From Methanoregula sp. (lineage in GTDB: Archaea; Halobacteriota; Methanomicrobia; Methanomicrobiales; Methanospirillaceae), in assembly GCF_023227875.1 (NCBI RefSeq), contig NZ_JALOCH010000014.1, positions 1 to 64,000 of the forward strand: a DNA stretch of 64,000 nt. Reading direction: 5' to 3'. Positions 1-7,951 of the stretch are shown here, piece by piece. Below the pieces are notes generated by a model, which ran no database searches, was not told the origin of the DNA, and worked only from the letters and a program-made list of their open reading frames with translations. The translations under genes and the position numbers were made by a program. Numbering within the stretch: position 1 is the first letter of the stretch; each line of letters opens with the position of its first letter.

Positions 1-140
1 CCGCAGGGGTTACAACCACTGCTCCCGCAGTTGTTACCACAGCACCTGTTGCAACGACCAAGCCCTCACCCGGTTTCGGTGCACTCATTGCACTGATTGG
101 CCTCGGTGCAGTAGCTTTCGTCGTTGTACGCAGGCACTGA
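1..140 (+). CDS. C-terminal end of a PGF-CTERM exported protein (5' truncated)
   Basis: Only the last 45 codons are in the window. They read as a Thr/Ala/Pro-rich linker followed by the motif SPGFGALIALIGLGAVAF and a short basic end VVRRH. This is the tripartite PGF-CTERM signal (PGF motif, hydrophobic helix, basic tail) that archaeosortase A recognises in S-layer and other surface proteins of Euryarchaeota. The Thr-rich stretch before it is the usual heavily glycosylated wall-spanning linker. The catalytic or binding part of the protein lies upstream of base 1, so its function cannot be told. The stop is TGA at 138-140. Confidence 0.85.
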   Translation, partial: AGVTTTAPAVVTTAPVATTKPSPGFGALIALIGLGAVAFVVVRRH

Positions 141-178
141 ACGAAAATTTCCTTTTTCCTCCTCAAACGGGTGCACTC

Positions 179-473
179 CCGGAGGGGGGTACCCACCCCT
201 CCCCTTTTGCCGGGCCGGACCCGGCACCAAGGACCCCCCCACCACTGAGGGGAGGGGTGGGTATCCCACTCTGCCCATTTTCCCTGAAGGGCCGGAAAAT
301 CCCTGTTCCGTCGGAAATTCAAGTGGAACTATCACGATTGGTCATGCAGGCAAGGGGGGGTGGGTACCCCTACGGGCCATGGAGGGGTGGGTAGGGGGAC
401 CCCCCCTCCGGATTTTAAAGTGGGGTGGTGGGGGGTGCCTCCTGTTGAGGGAGGGGTGACTACCCCCCTCCGG
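179..473. repeat. Cluster of nested G/C-rich palindromic repeats
   Basis: The gene-free stretch 141-720 holds several copies of one G/C-skewed unit. A left arm at 179-203 and a right arm at 449-473 are inverted copies of each other over 25 bp with about 2 mismatches. Inside are a second inverted pair at 188-205 and 248-266, and a further right-arm-like copy at about 382-413. Bases 209-226 can form a GCCGGG/CCCGGC hairpin. Runs of four to seven G occur on both strands, so quadruplex formation is possible. No open reading frame here looks like a gene. The block may be remains of a palindromic mobile element or a structured 3' flank of the upstream surface-protein gene. Confidence 0.6.
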
Positions 474-720
474 TTTTGGTGTTGTGGTGTGTGGTGCCCG
501 ACGTGAGGGGGGTGGAAAATGGGGGTGGATGTTGATGGATGGTAGGAGGGGGTGGGGAATACACTCCCCCTGCGTGGTTCATTCCCCTAACCTGCCGATT
601 CCCCCCAATCCAGCCCTAATAAGAGTCCCGACTTACACACGCGGGCACATATAACTCCCAAAATTCTCGCATCCACCAACTAATATATATACAAATATTA
701 GTTAACAAAATATAATCACA

Positions 721-1400
721 ATGCCACGCGAATTACATCACCTCGTTATGACGAACCTCCGGCGGCTCACTCACTCGCCGCGGGAAGCGGAATGCATAGC
801 AAGGTTACTGCTCATGCAGGTGATTCTCGTGTGTGTGGCGCACGCTGCACAGAAGACATGGAATGCCGGAAGAACTGCCTGCGAAGGTCCTGGTTTGGAT
901 GTGACACCTGCAAATGTTTCGACAACCTCCGGCGCAGGAATAAGGGCTTGTGGACCAGATCCCGCAGACGTACCCGGCATACCTGTTCAAGCATTGTGGG
1001 AGAGTATCTCCGGTTTCGGGGAGCGATTCTTTTCTCCCCCGACCGGAACTGTTTTCCTGGCGGACACCGGCCTGCGCCGTTGACCCCGTCCGGGAATGGA
1101 CTGCCCGTGCACCCGCACGTCACCCCTGCCGAGCGATCGGTAGTATGAGGATAGGGGTGGTTCGCGTGCGGGTGTGCCGGTTGTTTCCGTTCTGAAGACG
1201 GGAGATCCATGCAGTTTCTGCAGGACGCTGGTATGTACTCCGGCCGGACTATTGGCTGAATAACCATCAATATATCCGGTACACCGGCCCGTATGGGGCA
1301 TATCCCGGCCTGCACCACTCAGATATACTGCCTGACGAGCAACGGCTCTGGCGATTTCTCGGGAAAACATACCGGGGAACAAACAAAGAGAGGAATTAAC
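721..1400. other. Stretch without a convincing gene
   Basis: An A/T-rich promoter-like block (about 678-716, with a TATATATAC run near 685) ends at ATG 721. That ATG opens a 120-codon frame to 1083 with unremarkable composition and no recognisable domain. An overlapping frame from 792 encodes a Cys-rich peptide (CGARC, CDTCKC). Neither has codon use like the neighbouring genes, so I do not call a CDS. It may be a decayed gene that kept its promoter. Bases 1200-1390 show nothing I can name. Confidence 0.4.
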
Positions 1401-2039
1401 ATGACTGGAAATTATGCAGACGATAAAGAGAACGAAGAACCGGGCCAGGTTCCGACCGGTGCCGGGTGTGCCGGCCGGACAACCCGGAGAGTAACGAAAG
1501 AACGTCGCTGTACCGTGAAGGCAAAGAAGAGCCATGGGGGCGGAAAGTCCTATGTGGACCGGACGAAACCGGCAAAGACCGGGAAGCCGACCGGGAGGAA
1601 CGTAACCTACGGCGTGAGAGAAGCGGCCCGCATCCTCAAAGAATGGGGATACATTGTCGGAATAGTCGCTGAAGCTGATGTCCCGTTCAACCTGATCGCC
1701 CACAAGGGCCGGGAGGTGCTCTCGATCCTCGTGATCCGCCCCCGGGAACCGGTGATGAATGCCGCCGGGGTACGGGCCTACCACTCGCGTGAAGTGCTGG
1801 CACTCCAGCCGTACTGGAACTCGGATGCCGACAACATCCAGTTCTGGCTCTTCTCGCGGGTTGCCGGGCTCCTCCGGTACCGGGTCTTCCGTGGCGGTAT
1901 CTGGAATGTCGGGACCATGCAGAACGGGTGGCAGAAGAAACGTGAAGAAATGGCGGATTGCAAAACCGGTTGTGCAGGGAACGCGGTACAGAAATCGCGT
2001 ACCGCTCCTCTTCCGGTTCACGCAACCGGGCTCGGATAA
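1401..2039 (+). CDS. Hypothetical protein, basic N-terminus, possible nuclease-like fold
   Basis: The 212-residue product starts at ATG 1401, preceded by GAGAGGAATTAAC with a usable ribosome site; the frame is open further upstream but without a better start. Residues 1-70 are basic and low-complexity (Lys/Arg/Gly rich). The folded part, about 75-165, contains GVREAARILKEWGY and IAHKGREVLSILVIRPREPV, a pattern of helix, strand and charged residues that resembles restriction-endonuclease-like (PD-(D/E)XK) cores. No complete catalytic signature can be assigned by eye. The last 35 residues are again basic. The neighbours are also uncharacterised. The function is unknown and the nuclease idea is weak inference. 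Confidence 0.55.
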   Translation: MTGNYADDKENEEPGQVPTGAGCAGRTTRRVTKERRCTVKAKKSHGGGKSYVDRTKPAKTGKPTGRNVTYGVREAARILKEWGYIVGIVAEADVPFNLIAHKGREVLSILVIRPREPVMNAAGVRAYHSREVLALQPYWNSDADNIQFWLFSRVAGLLRYRVFRGGIWNVGTMQNGWQKKREEMADCKTGCAGNAVQKSRTAPLPVHATGLG

Positions 2040-2277
2040 GGCGCAGATTGGTGTTCCGCGTGGAACCCGTTATATCCCCCTGCTCAATGCTGTATGTCCA
2101 AGGGGTCCTGCAGGACCCCGGGGGCATGAAAAGGATGGTGGAGCCATTCTTCGAACTGTCCAAGGGCGCCCGAGGACGAAAGCAGAAAAAGACGTTCAGA
2201 CGAACCTCGATCAGGTCGAAGAATTCTTCGAATTCTTCTCCTCTTCCTGGCCCGCGGGATTAAAAAAACCTCGCGGA

Positions 2278-2307
2278 GGTGAGGAAACACGAAAGTGTCC
2301 CCTCACC
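2278..2307 (+). promoter_or_regulatory. Stem-loop with GAAA tetraloop in the leader of the next gene
   Basis: The sequence folds as GGTGAGG-AA-ACAC-GAAA-GTGT-CC-CCTCACC: an outer 7-bp stem, an AA/CC internal loop, and a 4-bp inner stem closed by a GNRA-type GAAA tetraloop. A smaller hairpin (CCTC-GCG-GAGG) overlaps its left side at 2269-2279. It ends 46 bases before ATG 2354 and is not followed by a T run, so it looks more like a leader structure than a terminator. The rest of 2040-2353 shows no gene. Confidence 0.45.
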
Positions 2308-2353
2308 TTTCTGATGGACCAGTCAGAACAGCAAGTATGGAGGAATTAAAAAA

Positions 2354-2857
2354 ATGGCAGACTATGTCCAGAAAACCAACATCAAGAGTGCGGTCCGCAA
2401 GCTCGCGAACCCGATCGCGGACGTCAGTGCGTTCAACACCCTCGTCCAGACGATAATCACAAGCAACCCGTTCGGGTGTGTATCGTATATGAGCTCGGGC
2501 GTCAACCACCCGCCCGTAGAAAAGTCCAGGGAGACGTACACGGCAAAATTCGTGTACCAGGACGAAGATGCGAAGACCATCGGGAATGGTTCCGAGAGTT
2601 ACAACACGATGGCCGGCTTCACCGCCGGGATCGCCGCGGTGGTTGCCAACACCGCCAACAACACGGCGCACGGTGGCACACCGGTCCACGATGAAGAGAA
2701 TGACACGTTCTCGGTAACCCTGAAGTGCCACGATCCCAACGGGGAACTGTACTTCGTGAACCTCTCCCGCAAGCAGGTGACCATCTCCTCGTATGAGGAT
2801 GACGCCATCCGCACCGTCATCGAGACCTGGTCAGACGGGGTAACGGCACTCGCCTGA
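2354..2857 (+). CDS. Conserved hypothetical protein (167 aa)
   Basis: The ATG at 2354 follows GGAGG (2339-2343) at good spacing. The product is soluble, without signal peptide or membrane segment. Its middle is Ala/Thr/Asn rich (AGFTAGIAAVVANTANN, residues about 86-102). It ends with a beta-rich section that includes FSVTLKCHDPNGELYFVNLSR, where turns and strands alternate. There is a single Cys in that section and no known catalytic motif. Coding character is strong (regular third-position G/C). I do not recognise the family. It lies between two other genes of unknown function on the same strand and may share their transcript. Confidence 0.7.
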   Translation: MADYVQKTNIKSAVRKLANPIADVSAFNTLVQTIITSNPFGCVSYMSSGVNHPPVEKSRETYTAKFVYQDEDAKTIGNGSESYNTMAGFTAGIAAVVANTANNTAHGGTPVHDEENDTFSVTLKCHDPNGELYFVNLSRKQVTISSYEDDAIRTVIETWSDGVTALA

Positions 2858-2916
2858 TCCCGCAGATGATAGCAGGGGGTCATCCCCCCTTGCCATTTTC
2901 TCGGAGGAGAATGGTA

Positions 2917-3270
2917 ATGTCACCACCCCTCACCAATCCGCTCCGCACCTTCTGCTGGGGCGTGCTCCCCGCGATCGGCATGTTCGATCCCGGAAAGCTG
3001 ACAGACGAAGATATGCAGGCCGACCCTGCCGGATACCGGACATGGTTCGGCCTCGGGGAGGTCTTCATGGCATGCCTCCTTGCGGGGATCATCGCGGTCC
3101 CTGCAGGAATATGGTTTGCCGGATGGACGGAACTCTCGCTTGCGTTCATCGGCGCAAGTGTCATGTTCCTGCCGCTGTTTGTATTCCTGAGGGTTCGTAA
3201 GGATCCGAAGGTGGAGAAGAACGCGAAAGCGTTCTTCGATTCCTGCCCCGGCTCATCCGGTACGCCATGA
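2917..3270 (+). CDS. Small membrane protein, probably frameshifted near its 3' end
   Basis: GGAGGAGA at 2903-2910 precedes two in-frame ATGs, 2911 and 2917; I prefer 2917 for spacing. The 117-residue product has a cytoplasmic-looking N-terminus (GMFDPGKLTDEDMQADPAGYRTWFGLGE) and two hydrophobic helices, about residues 50-70 and 75-95, then a basic tail. The frame stops at 3270 after an atypical Cys/Ser/Gly/Pro end. From about 3240 another frame continues with a natural-looking helical tail (LPRLIRYAMKADTDAVLDAF) to a stop at 3335. A one-base slip near 3236-3245 would join the two. Function unknown. Confidence 0.6.
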   Translation: MSPPLTNPLRTFCWGVLPAIGMFDPGKLTDEDMQADPAGYRTWFGLGEVFMACLLAGIIAVPAGIWFAGWTELSLAFIGASVMFLPLFVFLRVRKDPKVEKNAKAFFDSCPGSSGTP

Positions 3271-3335
3271 AGGCGGACACGGACGCCGTGCTGGATGCAT
3301 TCGACAAGAACGAGCAGACAAAGAAGGTCTTATGA

Positions 3336-3655
3336 CCCTCAACATTCCCCTGCTGTTTTCGGGAAGATCAGGATTCTCACGTTTACAGAGAAATCTCCCA
3401 TATTCTTGGAGATCGCGGCCTCCGGGGTACCATTACAGGAATATGAGAGATGATAAATGATTGAACTTTTCATCACACTATTTTTACATTTTTTTAAATA
3501 TTACATACCAAAGAGCAGATGATCATACTTTAATAGCACTCATTTTTAATAAAATGTATAATCGTATGAAAAATCAATTGTAGTTGAAATGATCGCAACC
3601 CTTCTGATCAGTGCGTCATCCCTGGCGCCCGTATAATCACATAGGAGAGAGAACC
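3336..3655. other. A/T-rich promoter region before the FmdE homologue
   Basis: This gene-free stretch is much richer in A/T than its surroundings. It has runs such as TTTTTTTAAATATTACATA (about 3489-3507) and AATAAAATGTATAATCG (3547-3563) that could serve as archaeal TATA/BRE elements for the gene at 3656. A ribosome site AGGAGAGAGA lies at 3643-3652. No gene, repeat or RNA was recognised. Confidence 0.4.
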
Positions 3656-4312
3656 ATGCACGACCATAACCATGATCATGGGCACCACCACCATCACGAT
3701 GTCCCCCATGCTGTAACGTTCGACGATTGCGTCCGTTTCCACGGCCACTCCTGCCCGGGCCTTGCATCCGGGTACCGTGCGGCAACTGCCGCCATGGAGG
3801 CGCTTGGTGTCTCGCGCCCGGAGGACGAGGACCTCGTAGCCATCTGCGAGACCGATGCCTGTGGTGTCGACGCGATTCAGGTCATTGCCGGGACAACAGC
3901 CGGCAAGGGCAACCTTATCGTTCACGATTATGGCAAGCACGCGTTCACGTTCTTTAACCGGAAAGACGGGAAGGCAGTCCGCATCACGTTCCACCGGAAC
4001 GAAGCAACCGAGACCGGGGACATTGCAGGTCTGCGGAAGAAGGTCTTCTCGGGAAATGCGACCGAAATGGAAGAGGAACTGTTCCACGAGCTGATGCACA
4101 AGGCAACAGTAGATCTCCTGCACGCACCCGCTGAGAAGATCATGAAGATTGAATCAATCACGATGGAAGCCCCGAAGAAGGCCCGGATCTTTGCCTCAGT
4201 CACCTGCGAATGCTGCGGCGAGTCGGTTGCCGATGCAAAGACCCGGAAGGTTGACGGGAAATGCGTCTGCATCCCGTGCGCTGAGGGCACGCATCCGAGT
4301 CAGAGAAAATAA
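3656..4312 (+). CDS. FmdE-family protein with His-rich N-terminus and zinc ribbon
   Basis: The 218-residue product belongs to the FmdE family, named for a protein co-purified with molybdenum formylmethanofuran dehydrogenase. The family core is clear: FHGHSCPGLASGYRAA (residues 28-43) and the ETDACGVDAIQ segment, with Cys and His that bind metal in known structures. Residues 1-18 are a His/Asp tail (HDHNHDHGHHHHH) that suggests metal binding or storage. The C-terminus has a two-Cys-pair zinc ribbon (CECCGE ... CVCIPC). The start at ATG 3656 is set by AGGAGAGAGA. No fmd/fwd genes are adjacent, so a direct part in formylmethanofuran dehydrogenase is doubtful; a metal or cofactor role is as likely. 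Confidence 0.88.
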   Translation: MHDHNHDHGHHHHHDVPHAVTFDDCVRFHGHSCPGLASGYRAATAAMEALGVSRPEDEDLVAICETDACGVDAIQVIAGTTAGKGNLIVHDYGKHAFTFFNRKDGKAVRITFHRNEATETGDIAGLRKKVFSGNATEMEEELFHELMHKATVDLLHAPAEKIMKIESITMEAPKKARIFASVTCECCGESVADAKTRKVDGKCVCIPCAEGTHPSQRK

Positions 4313-4321
4313 TTTTTTTTT
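4313..4321 (+). terminator. T-run terminator after the FmdE homologue
   Basis: Nine consecutive T directly follow the stop codon of the FmdE gene. Archaeal RNA polymerase terminates at such runs without a hairpin. The next gene is on the opposite strand and converges here, which fits termination. Confidence 0.6.
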
Positions 4322-4347
4322 CAAGATAGTTGCGAGGCAGACATGCG

Positions 4348-5763
4348 TCATTTTTTTATCGCATCGATCAGGATCACCATCACAAGGATCGCGATCAGGA
4401 ATGTCGCGACCCCTCCCGTCTGGAGCCCCGCGTTCAGGTAATGTGCCCCGGCAATATACGTGGCATCGGGCATCACGGACCCTGAGATAAGGTGCACCCC
4501 GATCGTGATGATGAGTACTGCGGGGATCATGTATTTGCAGAGGAAGAAGACCAGCCGGTTCAGGGCTGTCACCCTGCCATTCTCCGATTCAAAAATGCTG
4601 CGGGGCAGGAACCAGGTGAAGGCAATGGCAAGGATGGCTGCGGCAAGGTGGAGGCCGAGTGTCCCGAGGGTCTCATCCATAAAGTCGAGTACGGGAATTC
4701 CCCCAATGGACAGGTGTGCGGCGCTGAAACTGAGTGCCGGGACCAGGCTTACGACAAGCAGGATGCCGGTCATGAGAACGGTGGTCCGTTTCCGGCTCCA
4801 CCCGGCCGCCTCCTGCACGGAAGTAATGCAGACCTCGAGCATCGCGACGGCCGAAGTAAAGGCGGCAAAGAAGAGCACGATGAAGAAGGCAACGGCAATA
4901 AGCTGCCCCGCGGGCAGGAGCGAGAATGCGAGGGGAAGGGTGGTAAACGCGAGTTCCGTCCCTGCGGTTGGCGAGAGCCCGAACGAGAATACCACAGGAA
5001 AGATGACCAGGCCGGCGAGGAGTGCAACCGAGACATCGGCGATGCTGATGATGAGTGTCGAACGGGCAATGTCCTGTTCTTTTGCCATGTACGTGCCATA
5101 CGTGAGGAGGATCCCTTCCCCGACCGAGAGCGAGAAGAATGCCTGCCCGAACGCTGCAACCCAGATGTCCGCATGGGTAAGGACCGAGAAGTCCGGGGTG
5201 AACATGAACCGGATCCCGTCATGGAACCCCGATAGTGTCGTGCAGTAGAGCACCATGATTATAAGTGCGATAACGATGACCGGGACCATCAGGATCGAGA
5301 TCCGTTCGATCCCCGCTCTGACCCCTGCTGCAACAACCAATCCGGTCAGGACGACGGCAACAATCGTGAAGAGAACCGGCAGGTACGATCCGGTAAACCC
5401 GGCAAAGCTCGTTGTGGAACCGGTTGCGGAAAAGAGTGTATACGCAAGGGTCCATCCGGTGATGACAAGATAATAACTAAGAATCAGGAATATGATGGCG
5501 CAGATCAGCCACCCGAGGATGCGGAAATGCTGTCGCACCGACCGGAACGCGTGCACCATGGTCCCACGGAAATGGCGGCCCATCGTGATCTCCAGGACCA
5601 TCAGGGGCACGGCAAAGATGAAGACCGCGATAAGGTACGGGATGAGGAATGCACCCCCGCCGTTCTGGCCGAGCATGGCGGGGAACCTCCAGATATTGCC
5701 GATCCCCACTGCAGCACCGATGGCCGCGAGGATGAAGACCGCGTGTGACGACCAGCGTTCCAT
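4348..5763 (-). CDS. Sodium-dependent transporter, SNF/NSS family
   Basis: The 471-residue integral membrane protein belongs to the neurotransmitter:sodium symporter (LeuT-type) family. The diagnostic TM1 signature is at residues 15-28 (GAAVGIGNIWRFPA), where unwound TM1 carries the Na+ and substrate contacts, followed by GGGAFLIPYL. About 11 to 12 hydrophobic segments can be counted, and the TM6 region has AFFSLSVGEGILLTYGTY. Bacterial and archaeal relatives import amino acids with Na+; the substrate here cannot be predicted. The gene converges with the FmdE gene upstream and is in line with the flavodoxin gene that starts 37 bp further on. Confidence 0.95.
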   Translation of the reverse strand: MERWSSHAVFILAAIGAAVGIGNIWRFPAMLGQNGGGAFLIPYLIAVFIFAVPLMVLEITMGRHFRGTMVHAFRSVRQHFRILGWLICAIIFLILSYYLVITGWTLAYTLFSATGSTTSFAGFTGSYLPVLFTIVAVVLTGLVVAAGVRAGIERISILMVPVIVIALIIMVLYCTTLSGFHDGIRFMFTPDFSVLTHADIWVAAFGQAFFSLSVGEGILLTYGTYMAKEQDIARSTLIISIADVSVALLAGLVIFPVVFSFGLSPTAGTELAFTTLPLAFSLLPAGQLIAVAFFIVLFFAAFTSAVAMLEVCITSVQEAAGWSRKRTTVLMTGILLVVSLVPALSFSAAHLSIGGIPVLDFMDETLGTLGLHLAAAILAIAFTWFLPRSIFESENGRVTALNRLVFFLCKYMIPAVLIITIGVHLISGSVMPDATYIAGAHYLNAGLQTGGVATFLIAILVMVILIDAIKK

Positions 5764-5799
5764 GGTTACTCCCCCGTGTCCGGGTTGTTGGTGATACAG

Positions 5800-6636
5800 T
5801 CATTCCGTGACCGGTACCAGTTTCCCTTTCAGTTTCTCCTCGATACCGAGCTGCACCATCTCGATGACATTGTTCACCACGCCTTTTACCTGGTGAAGGA
5901 CAAGTTCGTCGCTCCGGAAGAATTCCCGGTCCGTGCTGCTGTTGAACTGTGAACCGTGCGTCCGAAAGCCGATGCCGAACGGGGCAAGCACGTACCCCAT
6001 CTGCTCAAAATTGAGCCAGATGTCCATCGCCGTCTTGATGGCACCGTCCTCGTGGCCATTGACAAGGACCCCGGCAACCTTGCCCTCGGTCAGCCCGGGC
6101 TTTTTGAGGTGGTAGAGGTTCTCCATGCAGGTTGTCCGGTCGAGAAAGGTCTTGAGCCGGGCTGACATGGCGTTCCAGTTGATCGGGGATGCAACAATGA
6201 CCGCTTTCGACGCGGCAAGCATCTGGTGGAACGCCGGCATGTCATCAGTCGTGTTCCGGCAGGGGTAGGTACACGACCCTGCCCGGACAGCGTAACAGCA
6301 CCAGCAGTAATCGATGTGATGCTCCGTCAGGTTGAACCGGCGGTAACTCACGCCGCGTTCACGGAGCACCTCCTCGGCAAGGTCTGCCATGTAACCGGTA
6401 TTGCCTGCCCGGTGAGTGCTGCCGTTGATCAGCAGGACATCGAAGGGTTCTTCGCCATCGTACGTGAGCCTGGCACGCTCCTGTTCCGCCACAAATTCCT
6501 GTGACGGGCTGTGGCAGACCGGACAACTCTTGGGGGGCGTTTCCCCCGTGAAGACAAAGCCACAGACGGCGCATCGCCATGCCGCCTGCAGGCCGGTATC
6601 CGTTCCGGTTTTCCTACCGTGTGTCGTATCTGTCAT
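5800..6636 (-). CDS. Rubredoxin-like domain fused to NADPH-dependent FMN reductase
   Basis: The 278-residue protein has two redox modules. Residues about 20-45 hold a rubredoxin-type iron site (CAVC ... CPVC, Cys 22, 25, 38, 41). Residues about 60-270 are a flavodoxin-like FMN-binding domain with the phosphate loop INGSTHRAGNTGYMA. Between them and the active-site loop is a Cys-rich segment (CWCC ... GSCTYPC), as in iron-sulfur flavoproteins of methanogens, though the spacing differs from the classic compact Isf motif. The fusion suggests electrons pass from FMN to the iron centre or back, for example in oxygen or peroxide defence. The acceptor is unknown. The gene is not overlapped by its neighbours. 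Confidence 0.9.
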   Translation of the reverse strand: MTDTTHGRKTGTDTGLQAAWRCAVCGFVFTGETPPKSCPVCHSPSQEFVAEQERARLTYDGEEPFDVLLINGSTHRAGNTGYMADLAEEVLRERGVSYRRFNLTEHHIDYCWCCYAVRAGSCTYPCRNTTDDMPAFHQMLAASKAVIVASPINWNAMSARLKTFLDRTTCMENLYHLKKPGLTEGKVAGVLVNGHEDGAIKTAMDIWLNFEQMGYVLAPFGIGFRTHGSQFNSSTDREFFRSDELVLHQVKGVVNNVIEMVQLGIEEKLKGKLVPVTE

Positions 6637-6742
6637 CTCCTCACTCCTTCCGGGTTTTTATCCTGTTCTGAATGTTCTTTGAACCTCCATAATAATCCGA
6701 CCCTGACGGCAACGCAATGAGGAGTTCCCGTTTCCCTGGGTA

Positions 6743-7783
6743 TCAGCCTGCTTCCGGCTTCCTCATCCAGACATCGACCTGTGGGAACGGGATCTCGATC
6801 TTCTCTTCTTTGAACCTGCGGGAGATCTGCTTGATCATCCAGTCCTGGACATCCCATGAATAATCATAATTGTTTGTCCAGAGAAGGAGCTGCCCGCTGA
6901 TACCCGATTCCCCGAACTCCAGGAAATAAACCGAAGGTGCGGGATCCGTCATGACCCATGGTGTCTTCACCGCGGCCTCACGGGCAATGGCAAGAAGGAC
7001 CTCCATCACTTTGTTGAGGTCGGAACTATAGGCAACGGAGAACGGGATCCGGACTTTCAGGGTTGGATCGGGTGTGGAAAAGTTGATGACCACGCTCGAG
7101 GTGATGGTGGAGTTGGGGATTGTTATAACCTGGTTATCCAGTGTCCTGATACGGGTGCTGCGGGGGCCAAGAGCCATGATGTCCCCGAAGAATGTATCCA
7201 CCTTGACGCGGTCGCCTATCCTGAACGGCTTGTCGATGGCAATGATGATCCCGCCAAAGAAATTGCCGATGATATCCTGTGCCGCAAGGGCAATGGCAAT
7301 ACCCGCGATACCTGCAGCCGCAAGCAGGGCAGTGATATCAATCTCGAAATTCTTGAGGAGGAGAACGAATGCCACGAACCAGATCAGGTACCGTACCGTC
7401 ATCAGGATGATCGGGATGACCCGGTCAAGGTCAACGTCAGTCTTTTCGCCGATCACGGTCCCGTATGTCCGGATAAGATTGGTCAGAAAGACCGAGATAG
7501 CCCATGCCGCAAGGACGATGAATACGGCATTGATGATCTGGCCGGTGCTGAACTCGCCAAGTGTCAGGGGAACAAGATGGTACTGTGTCAGTGCGATATA
7601 GACCGACAGGAGAATGATCCAGATCACGAGGGGGGTTCCGACAGCCATGAGGATAATGTCATCCAGTGAGGACGCGGTCTTCTCCGCCCGCTTCTTCAGC
7701 CACCGGATAATGCCATACGCAATGCCGGCAACAATCAGTCCAACGACAACCGTGATGGCAGCGTAGAAATAGTTCTCATACAT
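6743..7783 (-). CDS. MscS-family mechanosensitive channel
   Basis: The 346-residue protein has four to five N-terminal transmembrane segments (to about residue 175). The MscS pore helix is Gly/Ala-rich, LLAAAGIAGIAIALAAQD, and is followed by the family hallmark IIGNFFGGIIIAIDKPF and the beta domain beginning GDRVKVDTFFGDI. The remainder is the cytoplasmic cage. Such channels open under membrane tension and let osmolytes out during hypo-osmotic shock. The start at 7783 gives an N-terminal hydrophobic segment of the expected kind. It stands alone on the minus strand between the flavodoxin and radical SAM genes. Confidence 0.95.
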   Translation of the reverse strand: MYENYFYAAITVVVGLIVAGIAYGIIRWLKKRAEKTASSLDDIILMAVGTPLVIWIILLSVYIALTQYHLVPLTLGEFSTGQIINAVFIVLAAWAISVFLTNLIRTYGTVIGEKTDVDLDRVIPIILMTVRYLIWFVAFVLLLKNFEIDITALLAAAGIAGIAIALAAQDIIGNFFGGIIIAIDKPFRIGDRVKVDTFFGDIMALGPRSTRIRTLDNQVITIPNSTITSSVVINFSTPDPTLKVRIPFSVAYSSDLNKVMEVLLAIAREAAVKTPWVMTDPAPSVYFLEFGESGISGQLLLWTNNYDYSWDVQDWMIKQISRRFKEEKIEIPFPQVDVWMRKPEAG

Positions 7784-7951
7784 TCAGGCACCTTCCGTGC
7801 CTGCGGGTAGCCTGGTGATCTTTCCCTGCATATCATGTCCTCCATCTGCACTGCGGTTTAAGTCAATTATTCTCTCGCGTGATCCACATATATTGGTGTT
7901 GTCCGGGATTACCCCCGGACCGGCAGGCATTACAGAATACCAGTCACCCCA

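Noticed and set aside
721..1083. 120-codon plus-strand gene
   Set aside because: A promoter-like block precedes it, but codon use and sequence are not gene-like and other frames compete.
987..2021. 344-codon minus-strand frame
   Set aside because: Covers the antisense of the gene at 1401 and a non-coding stretch; no domain or ribosome site seen.
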